Below, one piece after another: positions 17,366 through 25,536 of a DNA stretch of 49,179 nucleotides. Position 1 is the stretch's first letter. Each line of letters starts with the position of its first letter. This DNA is from an uncultured Alphaproteobacteria bacterium (GTDB lineage: Bacteria; Pseudomonadota; Alphaproteobacteria; HIMB59; GCA-002718135). Below the pieces are notes generated by a model. The model was not told the origin of the DNA. It saw nothing but the letters and a program-made list of their open reading frames with translations, and searched no databases. The DNA lies in assembly GCA_902574475.1 (NCBI GenBank), contig CACGNZ010000002.1, positions 82,161-131,339 of the forward strand. The letters are read 5' to 3'. A program made the translations under genes and the position numbers.

Positions 17366-18034
17366 ATGATTAAAGTTAAAAATTATTACTTACTAGAAGA
17401 TGATGAGCACTATTTAAATTATTTTAAAATATTCGATCATTATCAAGAAGCCCAAAGAAAGAGAGCTCTAGCTCAAGTATTAAATTGGGGATTTGCGATA
17501 GATATCGGAGCCAACATTGGATTATGGTCTAAAGATTTGTCAGAATATTTTGATAATATAGTTTGTTTTGAGCCTAACAAAAAATGTATTAAGTGTCTTG
17601 AAAAAAATATTAATAAAAAAAAATCAGTTATTTATAATCATGCACTAGGATCTACTAATACACAAATGGATTTATATACCCCATTTTTTTCTGGCGGATC
17701 CTCTTTTATTAATAATACAAAAATAGGCATAAATGAAGATGGTTCCAAAATTTATGGCGAGTTTAGTAACAGCACACCTAAACAAAAAACAATAATTAAA
17801 ACACTTGACTCATTTAATTTTCAAAATGTAGATTTTATTAAAATTGATGTTCAGGGCTTTGAGTTAGAAGTTCTAAAAGGGGCATATAAAACTCTTAGGT
17901 CAAATTCACCTATAATTTGTATAGAGGAAAATTTGCCAGATTTAAAAGATTCAGAAATGTATAACTTTTTTATAGATTTAAATTACCAAGTAGTTGACAG
18001 AATTGGAAAAGAATTGATCTTTAAAAAAAATTAA
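17366..18034 (+). CDS. FkbM-family SAM-dependent methyltransferase
   Basis: A 222-residue methyltransferase with SAM motif I FAIDIGANIGLW at 43-54, an acidic VCFEPNKKC at the end of strand 2, and the FkbM block DFIKIDVQGFELEVLKGA at about 156-173. FkbM enzymes O-methylate sugars or polyketides and are common in surface-glycan cargo genes. It is the only gene between the two tRNA-Leu copies. A short A/T-only hairpin follows the stop (about 18034-18058) and is a weak terminator at best. Confidence 0.87.
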   Translation: MIKVKNYYLLEDDEHYLNYFKIFDHYQEAQRKRALAQVLNWGFAIDIGANIGLWSKDLSEYFDNIVCFEPNKKCIKCLEKNINKKKSVIYNHALGSTNTQMDLYTPFFSGGSSFINNTKIGINEDGSKIYGEFSNSTPKQKTIIKTLDSFNFQNVDFIKIDVQGFELEVLKGAYKTLRSNSPIICIEENLPDLKDSEMYNFFIDLNYQVVDRIGKELIFKKN

Positions 18035-18089
18035 AACAAAAATTTAATCTTTTTGTTTCAACATATTGCTCACTTTCTGAAAATGAAGT

Positions 18090-18105
18090 GTGTCGTATGA
18101 GTGTC
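18090..18105 (+). repeat. Paired GTGTC direct repeats, right
   Basis: GTGTC at 18090-18094 and 18101-18105, again starting 11 bp apart and in the same orientation as the left pair. They lie 38 bp inside the right tRNA copy. The rest of the gene-free stretch 18035-18366 holds the second tRNA copy and AT-rich sequence with nothing else recognised. Confidence 0.45.
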
Positions 18106-18143
18106 GCTAAGTTATTTTAAAAAGATGAAAGATCAATTTTTGC

Positions 18144-18228
18144 TGGTATGGATAGAGGGAATCGAACCCACACCACCGAAGTGACCGGATTTTGAATCCG
18201 GCGCGTCTACCAGTTCCGCCATACTCCC
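18144..18228 (-). tRNA. tRNA-Leu (CAA) second copy with broken acceptor stem, probable pseudogene
   Basis: An 85-nt copy of the upstream tRNA-Leu, identical over 76 bp from the 5' end through the T arm. The 3' acceptor strand differs: TATCCAT instead of TACTCCT, which against GGGAGTA leaves mismatches at pairs 2-71 and 4-69 and wobble pairs at 1-72 and 5-68. CCA is still encoded. The anticodon is CAA. No good promoter is seen in the roughly 100 bp upstream. It is likely inactive or poorly charged, although a search tool may still score it as a tRNA. Confidence 0.7.
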
Positions 18229-18366
18229 TTATTAATTTTCCTACTTTTACTTGGTTTTATCTTCAAGTCTATTAAGTTAGTTCGAAAAAATTTAAAATAA
18301 TAAGTTAATCAAAAGTCAGCTTTTTTAATTTTAACAATAAATATATTTATTGTAATATAATTTGAT

Positions 18367-19239
18367 ATGGGTGCATTAAAAAATATATTAAACAACTCAT
18401 ACATTATTTTTTTAGTTCTAGGAATAATTTGGTTAATAGTTTTAATTTATTCCTCTTTTCAATGTAATAACGATTATTATCAAGATAGAAACCTTCTCTC
18501 CCTTAATAGAGCAATAAGTAACCAAAATGAAAATGATATTCTTAGTGTAAAAGTAGCAAATATTAAAACCCTAGAAGAGCTATATGATTTAGTAGAAGAC
18601 AGAGTTGAAGTTAATAATGATTATTTAATTGCAAAAGAAATTCAACAAATAGCAAGAGAATCTTTTTCACATGGACTTAGCTACTTATATCCCTGTGAAA
18701 ATTGGTTACTTTTTTTAATTTCGAATATTCCAATTAAAAAAATTAAACAAAAAAAACTAAACGCAATTATAGATCCAGAAAGAATAATTAAAAATCACAC
18801 AGCTTTTTGTTCTCAAAATACTTTTATTATTCAAAATCTTCTTAATCACTTTAATATTGAATATTCCAGTCTTCTATTCGAAGACCCTATATTAGGACAT
18901 TTTGCTTCAGCAGCAAAAATAAAAGGAATTTGGTATTATTTGGATGGAAATATTGAATATAAATTAATTAATAACGAATTAGTCAAACTTTCAGATTTTT
19001 TAGACCCAAATAACAATCAAATAATTTTTGAAATGTTTGATTACGATTCAAATTTAGCAGAGAAAATCATTAAATCAAAATTAAATAGTAATATAAGTCA
19101 AAAATATATTAATGAATTTCCTGCTGCGAGAGGTTTGTTATTTCAAAAAATAACATACTATCTTTCAAATTGGTTTTGGCTTTTTTTATTTTTTTTGAGT
19201 ATTATAAGTTTTAAGTTTAGGTTAAAAAAAACTAGTTAG
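18367..19239 (+). CDS. Membrane-anchored transglutaminase-like protein
   Basis: A 290-residue protein with membrane helices at about 11-29 and 268-284 and a soluble middle. The middle has the pattern of a transglutaminase-like cysteine protease fold: C148 in TAFCSQNTFIIQNLLNHF at a helix start, H178 in GHFASAAKIKGIWYYLDG, and D193 in that same strand pair. Spacing and context match the Cys-His-Asp triad of the family. The substrate and the side of the membrane are unknown. It has no operon partner; the leader is the AT-rich stretch after the second tRNA copy. The family call is from pattern only. Confidence 0.6.
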   Translation: MGALKNILNNSYIIFLVLGIIWLIVLIYSSFQCNNDYYQDRNLLSLNRAISNQNENDILSVKVANIKTLEELYDLVEDRVEVNNDYLIAKEIQQIARESFSHGLSYLYPCENWLLFLISNIPIKKIKQKKLNAIIDPERIIKNHTAFCSQNTFIIQNLLNHFNIEYSSLLFEDPILGHFASAAKIKGIWYYLDGNIEYKLINNELVKLSDFLDPNNNQIIFEMFDYDSNLAEKIIKSKLNSNISQKYINEFPAARGLLFQKITYYLSNWFWLFLFFLSIISFKFRLKKTS

Positions 19240-19242
19240 CAA

Positions 19243-19848
19243 TTATGACCTTTTTAAATTAAATTTAGTTGAAATCTTGGTATACTCAGAATAACCCATT
19301 CTTCCTAAGTAATTCATTGAAACACTATCAATTCTATCATTCTTAATAAATTTATTATTTATAAAAACTCCAATTACCTCTCCAATAATCATTGTTGAAA
19401 CTTTGTCAGAATTTGTTTTTAGCTTTATAGTTTTTAATAATTTACATTCTAGATTTACAGGGCTATTTTTAACAGCAGGTACCTTAACAAGTTTTGATTT
19501 TTTTTTCTTTAATTTTGAAAAAATAAATTCGTCATCATTTGGCTTAAAATCTCTCGATGTATGATTCATTTGTTTTTTTGTTTCAGAAGTAACAAAGTTA
19601 ACTACGAATTCTTTAGTAGATAAAATATTAGATAATGAATCCTTGTGCTTTCTATACGCTGAATTACCATTTGCACAAAACATAACTTGTGGAGGTTCAT
19701 CAGCTACAGCATTAAAATATGAATATGGTGCTAGATTAGCTACTCCATCTTTGCTAATTGATGATATCCATCCTATAGGTCTTGGGAAAATAAGAGCTTT
19801 AAAAGGGTCAATTTTAAAAGGATGCCCTTTATTTGGTTCATAAAACAT
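19243..19848 (-). CDS. Flavin reductase-like FMN-binding protein
   Basis: A 201-residue protein of the flavin reductase/DIM6-NTAB split-barrel family. The N-terminal FPRPIGWISSISKDGVANLAPYSYFNAVADEPPQV pattern (from about residue 22) is the FMN-binding part of the family. Such proteins reduce FMN or bind it for a partner oxygenase; the partner here is unknown. It lies 4 bp after sufE on the same strand and is the last gene of the galE-galT-sufE unit. Confidence 0.85.
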   Translation of the reverse strand: MFYEPNKGHPFKIDPFKALIFPRPIGWISSISKDGVANLAPYSYFNAVADEPPQVMFCANGNSAYRKHKDSLSNILSTKEFVVNFVTSETKKQMNHTSRDFKPNDDEFIFSKLKKKKSKLVKVPAVKNSPVNLECKLLKTIKLKTNSDKVSTMIIGEVIGVFINNKFIKNDRIDSVSMNYLGRMGYSEYTKISTKFNLKRS

Positions 19849-19852
19849 ATTT

Positions 19853-20266
19853 TTAAGAATAAGAATTTGCGTATTCTCTTATTTTTTCTAACATTGAATA
19901 TACCCCATTTCTTCTTCCTGGAGTTAAAAGAGTATCAAGCTCTAAAATATTTAGCATCTTAAAATCAGAATTTTTAATCTCACAAGGATTTCGATCACCA
20001 TAAATATCACATAGAATTGTTACCATACCCTTTGATATAAATGCGTCTGAGTCATAATAAAATGAAAGTTTATTTTCTGTTAATTTAGGAACTAACCAAA
20101 CTTGTGCCTGACATCCAGAGACTTTAAAAGAGTCATTTCTATATTCTTCAGGAAAAATTTTTGCATTTTTTGCTTGGTCAATTAAGAACTTATATTTATC
20201 CATTCCGTCATCAAATAGATCAAGACTTTCTTTATAATAATTTATTTTTTCTTCTATTGTTTTCAT
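19853..20266 (-). CDS. sufE: SufE-family sulfur-transfer protein
   Basis: A 137-residue sulfur acceptor that takes persulfide sulfur from a SufS-type cysteine desulfurase for Fe-S assembly. The acceptor is C52 in VSGCQAQVWLVP, and DSDAFISKG and TPGRRNGVYSML are family blocks. Length is normal. It overlaps galT by an ATGA junction, away from any suf cluster, so it is either coexpressed with galactose genes by chance or positioned by genome compaction. Confidence 0.9.
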   Translation of the reverse strand: MKTIEEKINYYKESLDLFDDGMDKYKFLIDQAKNAKIFPEEYRNDSFKVSGCQAQVWLVPKLTENKLSFYYDSDAFISKGMVTILCDIYGDRNPCEIKNSDFKMLNILELDTLLTPGRRNGVYSMLEKIREYANSYS

Positions 20267-21312
20267 GACATAAATTTTCTTAACACTTTAGCAGAATCTT
20301 CTGGCAATACATCCATAATGAAGACCCCAGCCATTGACTCAGAGCCTGCTAAAACTTTTGGTTTATCGCCGTGTCTTAAAGGCGGATAAAATTCAACGTG
20401 AAAATGAAACTGATTATCATTTAATTCAGGGGAAGCATGTAAACCCATTATATATGGGCATCTTTTATTTAGAAAAGTATCATATCCTTTCACAACCTTT
20501 TGAATACATTTAGAAAAATCTTCAATTTGATTATCATTAAATTTCCAAGGTCCTTCAATTTGAATTTTAGGTATTATCCATATTTCGTAAGCATATCTAG
20601 CAAAGGGTGGCACAGCAGCAATAAAATTATCATTTTGATACACATAATATTTCTGCTCCAGTTCTTTCATAATTTTAATTAAAAAATTCTCTTTTTTGAA
20701 AGCTCTTATTTCTTTTTCAATTGCAGGAGGAATAAAAGGATAAGCATAAATTTGACCATGCGGATGATGAAGAGTAACACCACATTCTTCCCCTCTATTT
20801 TCAAAAGGCAGAATATATTTAACATCAGGTTTTTTTTGTAACTCCTTATATCTATCAATCCAAACTGTAGTTAATAATTCTATTCGCTCTAAAGGCATTT
20901 CAGAAATTGTATCAAGATGTTTAGGTGAATATACAACTACTTCACATTCTCCTTTTGAAGGATTACTCAAAACTTTTTCTAAAAATATATTTTCTCCTTT
21001 GGAATTAAAGCTAGCCCAACGATTTGGAAACACTGCAACTTCGAAGTTTGAAAATGGTATCTCTGTTGGATAATTTAAATTTGCTCCTGGACAAAGCGGG
21101 CAATATTCTTTTGGTGGAAATGAAGTTCTGTCTTTTCTTCCTGCTGAGTAGGTAACCCATTCTTCTCTTGAAGGGTTCCACCGCATATGAGGTTTAGGAA
21201 TTTCTGTTATCTCAAGTTCTTGGCTTGGTGACTGATTGTGTTCATTATAACCATAAAGATAAAGTTCTTTTTTGTCATTTCTTATAAAAATTCTTTTATG
21301 TATTTTATCCAT
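20263..21312 (-). CDS. galT: Galactose-1-phosphate uridylyltransferase
   Basis: A 349-residue Leloir enzyme that exchanges UMP between UDP-glucose and galactose-1-phosphate. Zinc cysteines C71 and C74 (YCPLCPG) and the active site HHPHGQ with nucleophile H185 are intact, and the C-terminal half has GLHASPELNDNQFHFHVEF. It overlaps galE by 8 bp. No galactokinase is in the window; the pair may equally serve nucleotide-sugar supply for glycans. Confidence 0.94.
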   Translation of the reverse strand: MDKIHKRIFIRNDKKELYLYGYNEHNQSPSQELEITEIPKPHMRWNPSREEWVTYSAGRKDRTSFPPKEYCPLCPGANLNYPTEIPFSNFEVAVFPNRWASFNSKGENIFLEKVLSNPSKGECEVVVYSPKHLDTISEMPLERIELLTTVWIDRYKELQKKPDVKYILPFENRGEECGVTLHHPHGQIYAYPFIPPAIEKEIRAFKKENFLIKIMKELEQKYYVYQNDNFIAAVPPFARYAYEIWIIPKIQIEGPWKFNDNQIEDFSKCIQKVVKGYDTFLNKRCPYIMGLHASPELNDNQFHFHVEFYPPLRHGDKPKVLAGSESMAGVFIMDVLPEDSAKVLRKFMS

Positions 21313-22279
21313 TAATTTTTTTTTCCCATTTAATTGAAGAATTTATAATTTCACTTAGATCGTTATATTTTGGTTTCCAATCAATATGTTTTAATATTTT
21401 TGATGTTTCGGCAATTAATTTCTCAACATCTCCGTCTCTTCTATTTGAAAATTTATAATTAATTTTATTTTGAGAAATTTTATTTGCAGTATTTATAACA
21501 TCTAAAACACTAAAACCATTTCCATAGCCACAATTAAATAAATTAGATTCTGATCCTTTTAATAAATATTTTGCTACTTCTAAGTGGATATTAGCAAGAT
21601 CAGATACATGGATATAGTCTCTGATGGCTGTTCCATCAGGCGTATTATAATCATTGCCATATATTTCAATATGATCTCTTTTACCCACAACTACCTCAGA
21701 TAAAATTTTAATTAAATGTGTTGATCTTTTAGATATTTGTCCTGATCTTAATTTTTTGTCAGCACCTGCAACGTTAAAGTATCGCAATATTATGAATTTG
21801 TAGTCATCCTTATTTTCAAATAAAAAATTTTCTGTTTTTATTTTAGATTCAGCATATGGATTTTGAGGATTTAAATTTGTATTTTCATCTATTAATTTAT
21901 TTTCGTTTACTGATCCGTATGCAGCTGCTGTTGAAGAAAATACTATTTTATTTAATCCATTATTTTTACAAGTTTCAAATAATTTAGTTGCATTTTCAGT
22001 GTTATTATCAAAATATTTCTGAGGATATTTTACAGATTCCTCAACTTGAATAAAACCTGCAAAGTGCATTAATAAATCAAAATTATTAGATTTTATAAGT
22101 TCAGAAATTGTTTCTTCATCATTAATATTACATTTTGTAAAAAATGCTTTTTTAGGAATGAGACTTTCATTTCCAGTAGATAAATCATCAATTATATGAA
22201 CATTATGACCAGCATCTAGAAGAGAAAGAGCGGCATGACTTCCTATATATCCAGCACCGCCTGTTAAAAGAAAATTCAT
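21305..22279 (-). CDS. galE: UDP-glucose 4-epimerase
   Basis: A 324-residue extended SDR enzyme that interconverts UDP-glucose and UDP-galactose. The NAD motif GGAGYIGSH is at 7-15, the active-site SST at about 115-117 and Y142-x3-K146 in PYAESK. AIRDYIHVSDLA and FNCGYGNGFSV are typical GalE blocks. It is the first gene of the reverse unit galE-galT-sufE-flavin reductase and diverges from the SDR-FAH-LldD operon. Confidence 0.94.
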   Translation of the reverse strand: MNFLLTGGAGYIGSHAALSLLDAGHNVHIIDDLSTGNESLIPKKAFFTKCNINDEETISELIKSNNFDLLMHFAGFIQVEESVKYPQKYFDNNTENATKLFETCKNNGLNKIVFSSTAAAYGSVNENKLIDENTNLNPQNPYAESKIKTENFLFENKDDYKFIILRYFNVAGADKKLRSGQISKRSTHLIKILSEVVVGKRDHIEIYGNDYNTPDGTAIRDYIHVSDLANIHLEVAKYLLKGSESNLFNCGYGNGFSVLDVINTANKISQNKINYKFSNRRDGDVEKLIAETSKILKHIDWKPKYNDLSEIINSSIKWEKKING

Positions 22280-22316
22280 ATATGTATCTAATAAATTATT
22301 ATTTATTAATTTAAAA

Positions 22317-22346
22317 TTGATATATTTTGTAAATGACTAATATTAT
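22317..22346 (+). promoter_or_regulatory. Candidate promoter for the SDR-FAH-LldD operon
   Basis: TTGATA (22317-22322) and TATTAT (22341-22346) with an 18-bp spacer lie about 70 bp before the SDR start in the galE/SDR divergent gap. The gap is very AT-rich, so chance matches are easy. Confidence 0.35.
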
Positions 22347-22415
22347 GAGCTTCTTTATTTATTGAATTCAAAATAAAGTCTGTTAATGCTAAAAAAAGAC
22401 ATATCACACTGACAT

Positions 22416-23153
22416 ATGAGATTAGACAAAAAAAATATTATAGTTACTGCAGCTGCACAAGGGATTGGAAAAGCAACCGCCCTTAAATTTGCAAAAGAGG
22501 GCGCTAAAGTTTTAGCAACTGATATTAATGAAGACAAACTAAATGATCTACAAAATGAAAATGAGGGTATCCAAATTAAGAAACTGGATGCAACAAACAA
22601 AAATGATGTAGAAGCTTTTTGTTCTTCTATAGATAAAATTGATGTTTTATTTCACGCAGTAGGTTTTGTTCATCATGGCACAATTCTTGATTGTGATGAA
22701 AATGAATTTTCACGATCAATAAATGTAAATGTGTTTTCTGCATATTTAATGACCTATAATCTTCTTCCAAAGATGTTGAAACAAAAGAAGGGCAGTATTG
22801 TTATTGTATCATCTGCTGCTTCAAATGTTAAAGGTGCACCAAATAGATTTATATATGGCACTACTAAAGCAGCTTTAAATGGTTTTGTAAAAGCGATTGC
22901 AATAGATCACGTTAAAGATGGTATCCGTTGCAATGCTATTTTACCAGGAACAGTAGAAACACCTTCATGGGAAGGTAGAGTCAATATGGCGGAAGATCCT
23001 GTTAAAGCAAGATCAGATTTTATAGCAAGACAAGCCATGGGTAGATTGGCACAACCAGAAGAGATAGCCTCGCTCGCAACTTATTTAGCAAGTGATGAAT
23101 CAGATTTTGTCACTGGAACATTAAACTTAATTGATGGAGGATGGACTTTATAA
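22416..23153 (+). CDS. SDR dehydrogenase, probable 2-keto-3-deoxy-L-fuconate 4-dehydrogenase
   Basis: A 245-residue classical short-chain dehydrogenase: TAAAQGIG at 11-18 (NAD site), SSAAS from 132 with Y147-x3-K151, and the C-terminal LAQPEEIASLATYLASDES...LIDGGWTL. It resembles the SDR branch that holds 2-keto-3-deoxy-L-fuconate dehydrogenase and short 3-hydroxybutyrate dehydrogenases. The next gene (FAH hydrolase) starts inside its stop codon and LldD follows, so the fuconate role is favoured: oxidation to 2,4-diketo-3-deoxy-L-fuconate with NAD. Confidence 0.78.
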   Translation: MRLDKKNIIVTAAAQGIGKATALKFAKEGAKVLATDINEDKLNDLQNENEGIQIKKLDATNKNDVEAFCSSIDKIDVLFHAVGFVHHGTILDCDENEFSRSINVNVFSAYLMTYNLLPKMLKQKKGSIVIVSSAASNVKGAPNRFIYGTTKAALNGFVKAIAIDHVKDGIRCNAILPGTVETPSWEGRVNMAEDPVKARSDFIARQAMGRLAQPEEIASLATYLASDESDFVTGTLNLIDGGWTL

Positions 23154-24001
23154 TGAAAACTTTAAGATACAGAATTGGAAATGAAGTTAAGCCAGGAATA
23201 CTTGACCAAGAAGATAATATTCGCGATGTATCATCTCTTGTTAAGGATTGGGATAATAAAAATGTAACAATAAGCAAATTGAATGAAGTAAAAAAAATTG
23301 ATCCTACATCTTTACCTATAGTAGAAAACAGTGATGGATTTGCGCCTTGCGTTTGTAAAGAAAGTATTGGAAAATTTATTTGCATCGGTCTTAATTACTC
23401 TGATCACGCAGAGGAAACTGGTGCAAAAGTTCCACCTGAACCAATTATTTTTTCAAAAGCAACAAGTGCCGTTATTGGACCAAACGATAATGTGGAGATT
23501 CCAAAAAAATCAGTAAAATCTGACTGGGAAGTTGAGCTTGGGGTCATTATTGGAAAAGAAGCAAAGTATATTTCAGAGAGCGAATCACAATCACATATTG
23601 CAGGATACTGCGTTATTAACGATCTTAGCGAAAGAGAATTTCAAATAGAACATTCTGGTCAATGGGTTAAAGGCAAGTCTTGTGATACTTTTGGTCCAAT
23701 TGGTCCTTATTTAGTAACTACTGATGAAGTACCAGATCCTCAAAATTTAAGAATGTGGCTAGATGTAAATGGTAAAAGAATGCAAGATGGATCAACAAGT
23801 ACAATGGTTTATGGAGTCAACTTTTTAATAAGTTATTTAAGTCAATTTATGTCATTACAACCTGGAGATATTATCTCAACAGGTACACCTCCCGGAGTTG
23901 GAATGGGAATGAAACCACAAGTATTTTTAAAAGCAGGCGATGTAATGAAACTTGGTATTGAGGGTTTAGGAGAACAAACTCAAAAAACTGTTCAGGCGTA
24001 A
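23153..24001 (+). CDS. FAH-family hydrolase, probable 2,4-diketo-3-deoxy-L-fuconate hydrolase
   Basis: A 282-residue fumarylacetoacetase-family protein. Family blocks include FICIGLNYSDHAEETG, the metal-binding DWEVELGVIIGKEA, CDTFGPIGPYLVT and ISTGTPPGVGMGM. It starts at the ATG overlapping the SDR stop (TAATG at 23151-23155); a start 12 bp earlier is less likely. Enzymes of this type cleave 2,4-diketo-3-deoxy-L-fuconate to pyruvate and L-lactate. Relatives act as acylpyruvate hydrolases, so substrate is inferred from the neighbours. Confidence 0.8.
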   Translation: MKTLRYRIGNEVKPGILDQEDNIRDVSSLVKDWDNKNVTISKLNEVKKIDPTSLPIVENSDGFAPCVCKESIGKFICIGLNYSDHAEETGAKVPPEPIIFSKATSAVIGPNDNVEIPKKSVKSDWEVELGVIIGKEAKYISESESQSHIAGYCVINDLSEREFQIEHSGQWVKGKSCDTFGPIGPYLVTTDEVPDPQNLRMWLDVNGKRMQDGSTSTMVYGVNFLISYLSQFMSLQPGDIISTGTPPGVGMGMKPQVFLKAGDVMKLGIEGLGEQTQKTVQA

Positions 24002-25155
24002 TGTTTGGCAATATAAATAATTGTCATAATGTTAAAGATTTTAGAAACTTAGCAAAAAAAAGACTACCAAGTCCAATATTCCATTACATTGATGGCGCTG
24101 CTGATGATGAGATAACTTATAAAAGAAATACAGATGCCTACGAGCAATGCGATTTGATTCCAAATGTATTAAGTGGTGTTGATAAAGTTGATATGTCAAC
24201 TACGGTAATGGGACAAAAGTTAGATATGCCTTTGTATTGCGCTCCAACTGCTCTGCAAAGATTATTTCATCATGAAGGTGAGATTGGAGTTGCAAAAGCC
24301 GCTGAAAAGTTTGGAACAATGTTTGGAATTTCTTCTTTAGGGACTGCTAGTATTGAAGAAATATCTAATTTAGTAAAAACACCAAAATTATTTCAACTCT
24401 ATGTTCACAAAGACAAAGGCCTGAACAAAGCTCTAATAGAAAGATGTAAGGAATCAAATTTTGAAGCAATGGCTGTGACTGTGGATACTGCTGTTGGAGG
24501 AAACCGTGAACGAGATTTATATACGGGTTTTACTATTCCAATGAAATTAAAACTTAATAGTGTTCTAAGTTTTATGCTCCATCCAAAGTGGGCAGTGGAT
24601 TATTTTACAAAACCTAAATGGGAATTAAGTAATTTAAAGGATCATATTAATGAAGGTACAACAGTAATGACAACCATTGGAGATTACTTCACTAAAATGC
24701 TTGATAATTCTATGAGTTGGAAAGACGTGGAAAATATTAATAAAGAGTGGGGTCGGCAATTTGCTATTAAAGGTGTGATGTCTGTAGACGATGCAAAAAA
24801 AGCTGTAGATGTAGGTGCTTCAGCTATAATGGTTTCAAATCATGGAGGTCGACAATTAGATGGTTCAAGATCACCATTTGATCAACTAGCTGAAATTGTA
24901 GATGCTGTTGGAGATAAAATAGATGTAATTTGTGAAGGAGGAATAAGAAGAGGTACTCATGTTTTAAAAGCACTGTCACTTGGTGCAAAAGCCTGTTCTG
25001 GTGGAAGAATGTATTTATACGCATTGGCAGCAGGAGGTCAAAAAGGTGTTGAAAAAAGTTTATATAATTTACGCAATGAAATTGAACGTGACATGAAATT
25101 AATGGGAGTTTCTAACGTAAAAGAACTCACAAGAAAAAATCTAAAATTCAGATAA
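24001..25155 (+). CDS. lldD: FMN-dependent L-lactate dehydrogenase
   Basis: A 384-residue alpha-hydroxyacid oxidase-family flavoenzyme. FHYIDGAADDE near the N-terminus, the PLYCAPTALQRLFHHEGE block and the catalytic MVSNHGGRQLDG with H281 and R284 are intact. It should oxidise L-lactate to pyruvate and pass electrons to quinone. Its start overlaps the stop of the FAH gene by one base, so it would consume the L-lactate made by that hydrolase. Other L-2-hydroxyacids (glycolate, mandelate) are the alternatives. Confidence 0.88.
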   Translation: MFGNINNCHNVKDFRNLAKKRLPSPIFHYIDGAADDEITYKRNTDAYEQCDLIPNVLSGVDKVDMSTTVMGQKLDMPLYCAPTALQRLFHHEGEIGVAKAAEKFGTMFGISSLGTASIEEISNLVKTPKLFQLYVHKDKGLNKALIERCKESNFEAMAVTVDTAVGGNRERDLYTGFTIPMKLKLNSVLSFMLHPKWAVDYFTKPKWELSNLKDHINEGTTVMTTIGDYFTKMLDNSMSWKDVENINKEWGRQFAIKGVMSVDDAKKAVDVGASAIMVSNHGGRQLDGSRSPFDQLAEIVDAVGDKIDVICEGGIRRGTHVLKALSLGAKACSGGRMYLYALAAGGQKGVEKSLYNLRNEIERDMKLMGVSNVKELTRKNLKFR

Positions 25156-25215
25156 ATCAACAACTTTCTTAAAAAAAATATTTATTCTATTTCAATTTTA
25201 TTTTACAAATTTTTT

Positions 25216-25536
25216 ATGAATGATGAAATTGATCCGATCCTAGTTGGTGAAACTGATGATATCGAAGTTGGAACTGTGGAAAGTTTTGAACATGACGATG
25301 TTAATTACGCGGTTTATCATTTAGAGCCAGGATTTTTTTGCACACAGGGAAACTGTAATTGCGAGGAGAAAGCACCTTTGAGTGAATCTGAAATTGAAGG
25401 AGAAGAGTTAGAGTGTGTTGGTTGTGGTAATACTTATAGTATTGTTTCGGGTGATTGTATTAGTGATCCTGAATTGGATGGTCTTAAGATCTTTGATATC
25501 TCTGAAGAGGATGGAAATATTTACTTAAATATCTAA
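25216..25536 (+). CDS. MocE-like Rieske ferredoxin with all-cysteine ligand set
   Basis: A 106-residue protein that aligns by eye along its length with small MocE-type Rieske ferredoxins (the DDIEVGTVESFEHDDVNYAVY start, FF-x-T-x-G before the first ligand loop, and EEDGNIYLNI at the end). The classic CxH...CxxH ligand pattern is replaced by C47-N-C49, 17 residues, then C67-V-G-C70, so both histidines are cysteines. Each change needs two base changes, which rules out simple sequencing error. A plant-type, all-cysteinyl 2Fe-2S cluster or a zinc site on a Rieske fold is expected. It stands 60 bp after lldD; the redox partner is unknown. Confidence 0.72.
   Translation: MNDEIDPILVGETDDIEVGTVESFEHDDVNYAVYHLEPGFFCTQGNCNCEEKAPLSESEIEGEELECVGCGNTYSIVSGDCISDPELDGLKIFDISEEDGNIYLNI

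Larger units (their letters stand above)
17155..18228. mobile_element. Possible remnant of a tRNA-Leu-targeted insertion (1-kb unit)
   Basis: A 76-bp sequence (17155-17230) is repeated exactly at 18153-18228 in the same orientation, giving a 998-bp repeat unit. The repeat covers nearly all of a tRNA-Leu gene. Between the copies lie one FkbM methyltransferase gene and two pairs of GTGTC repeats at 11-bp spacing. Direct repeats of a tRNA end flanking cargo are what integrases leave behind. No integrase gene is present, so this would be a decayed or trimmed element. A plain tandem duplication is the alternative. Confidence 0.4.

Noticed and set aside
18034-18058. A/T hairpin after the FkbM gene
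   Set aside because: One G-C pair in a 9-bp stem and no T run; too weak to call a terminator.
17231-18143. Integrase or transposase gene between the tRNA copies
   Set aside because: Only the FkbM gene is found there; no recombinase motif is present in any frame seen.
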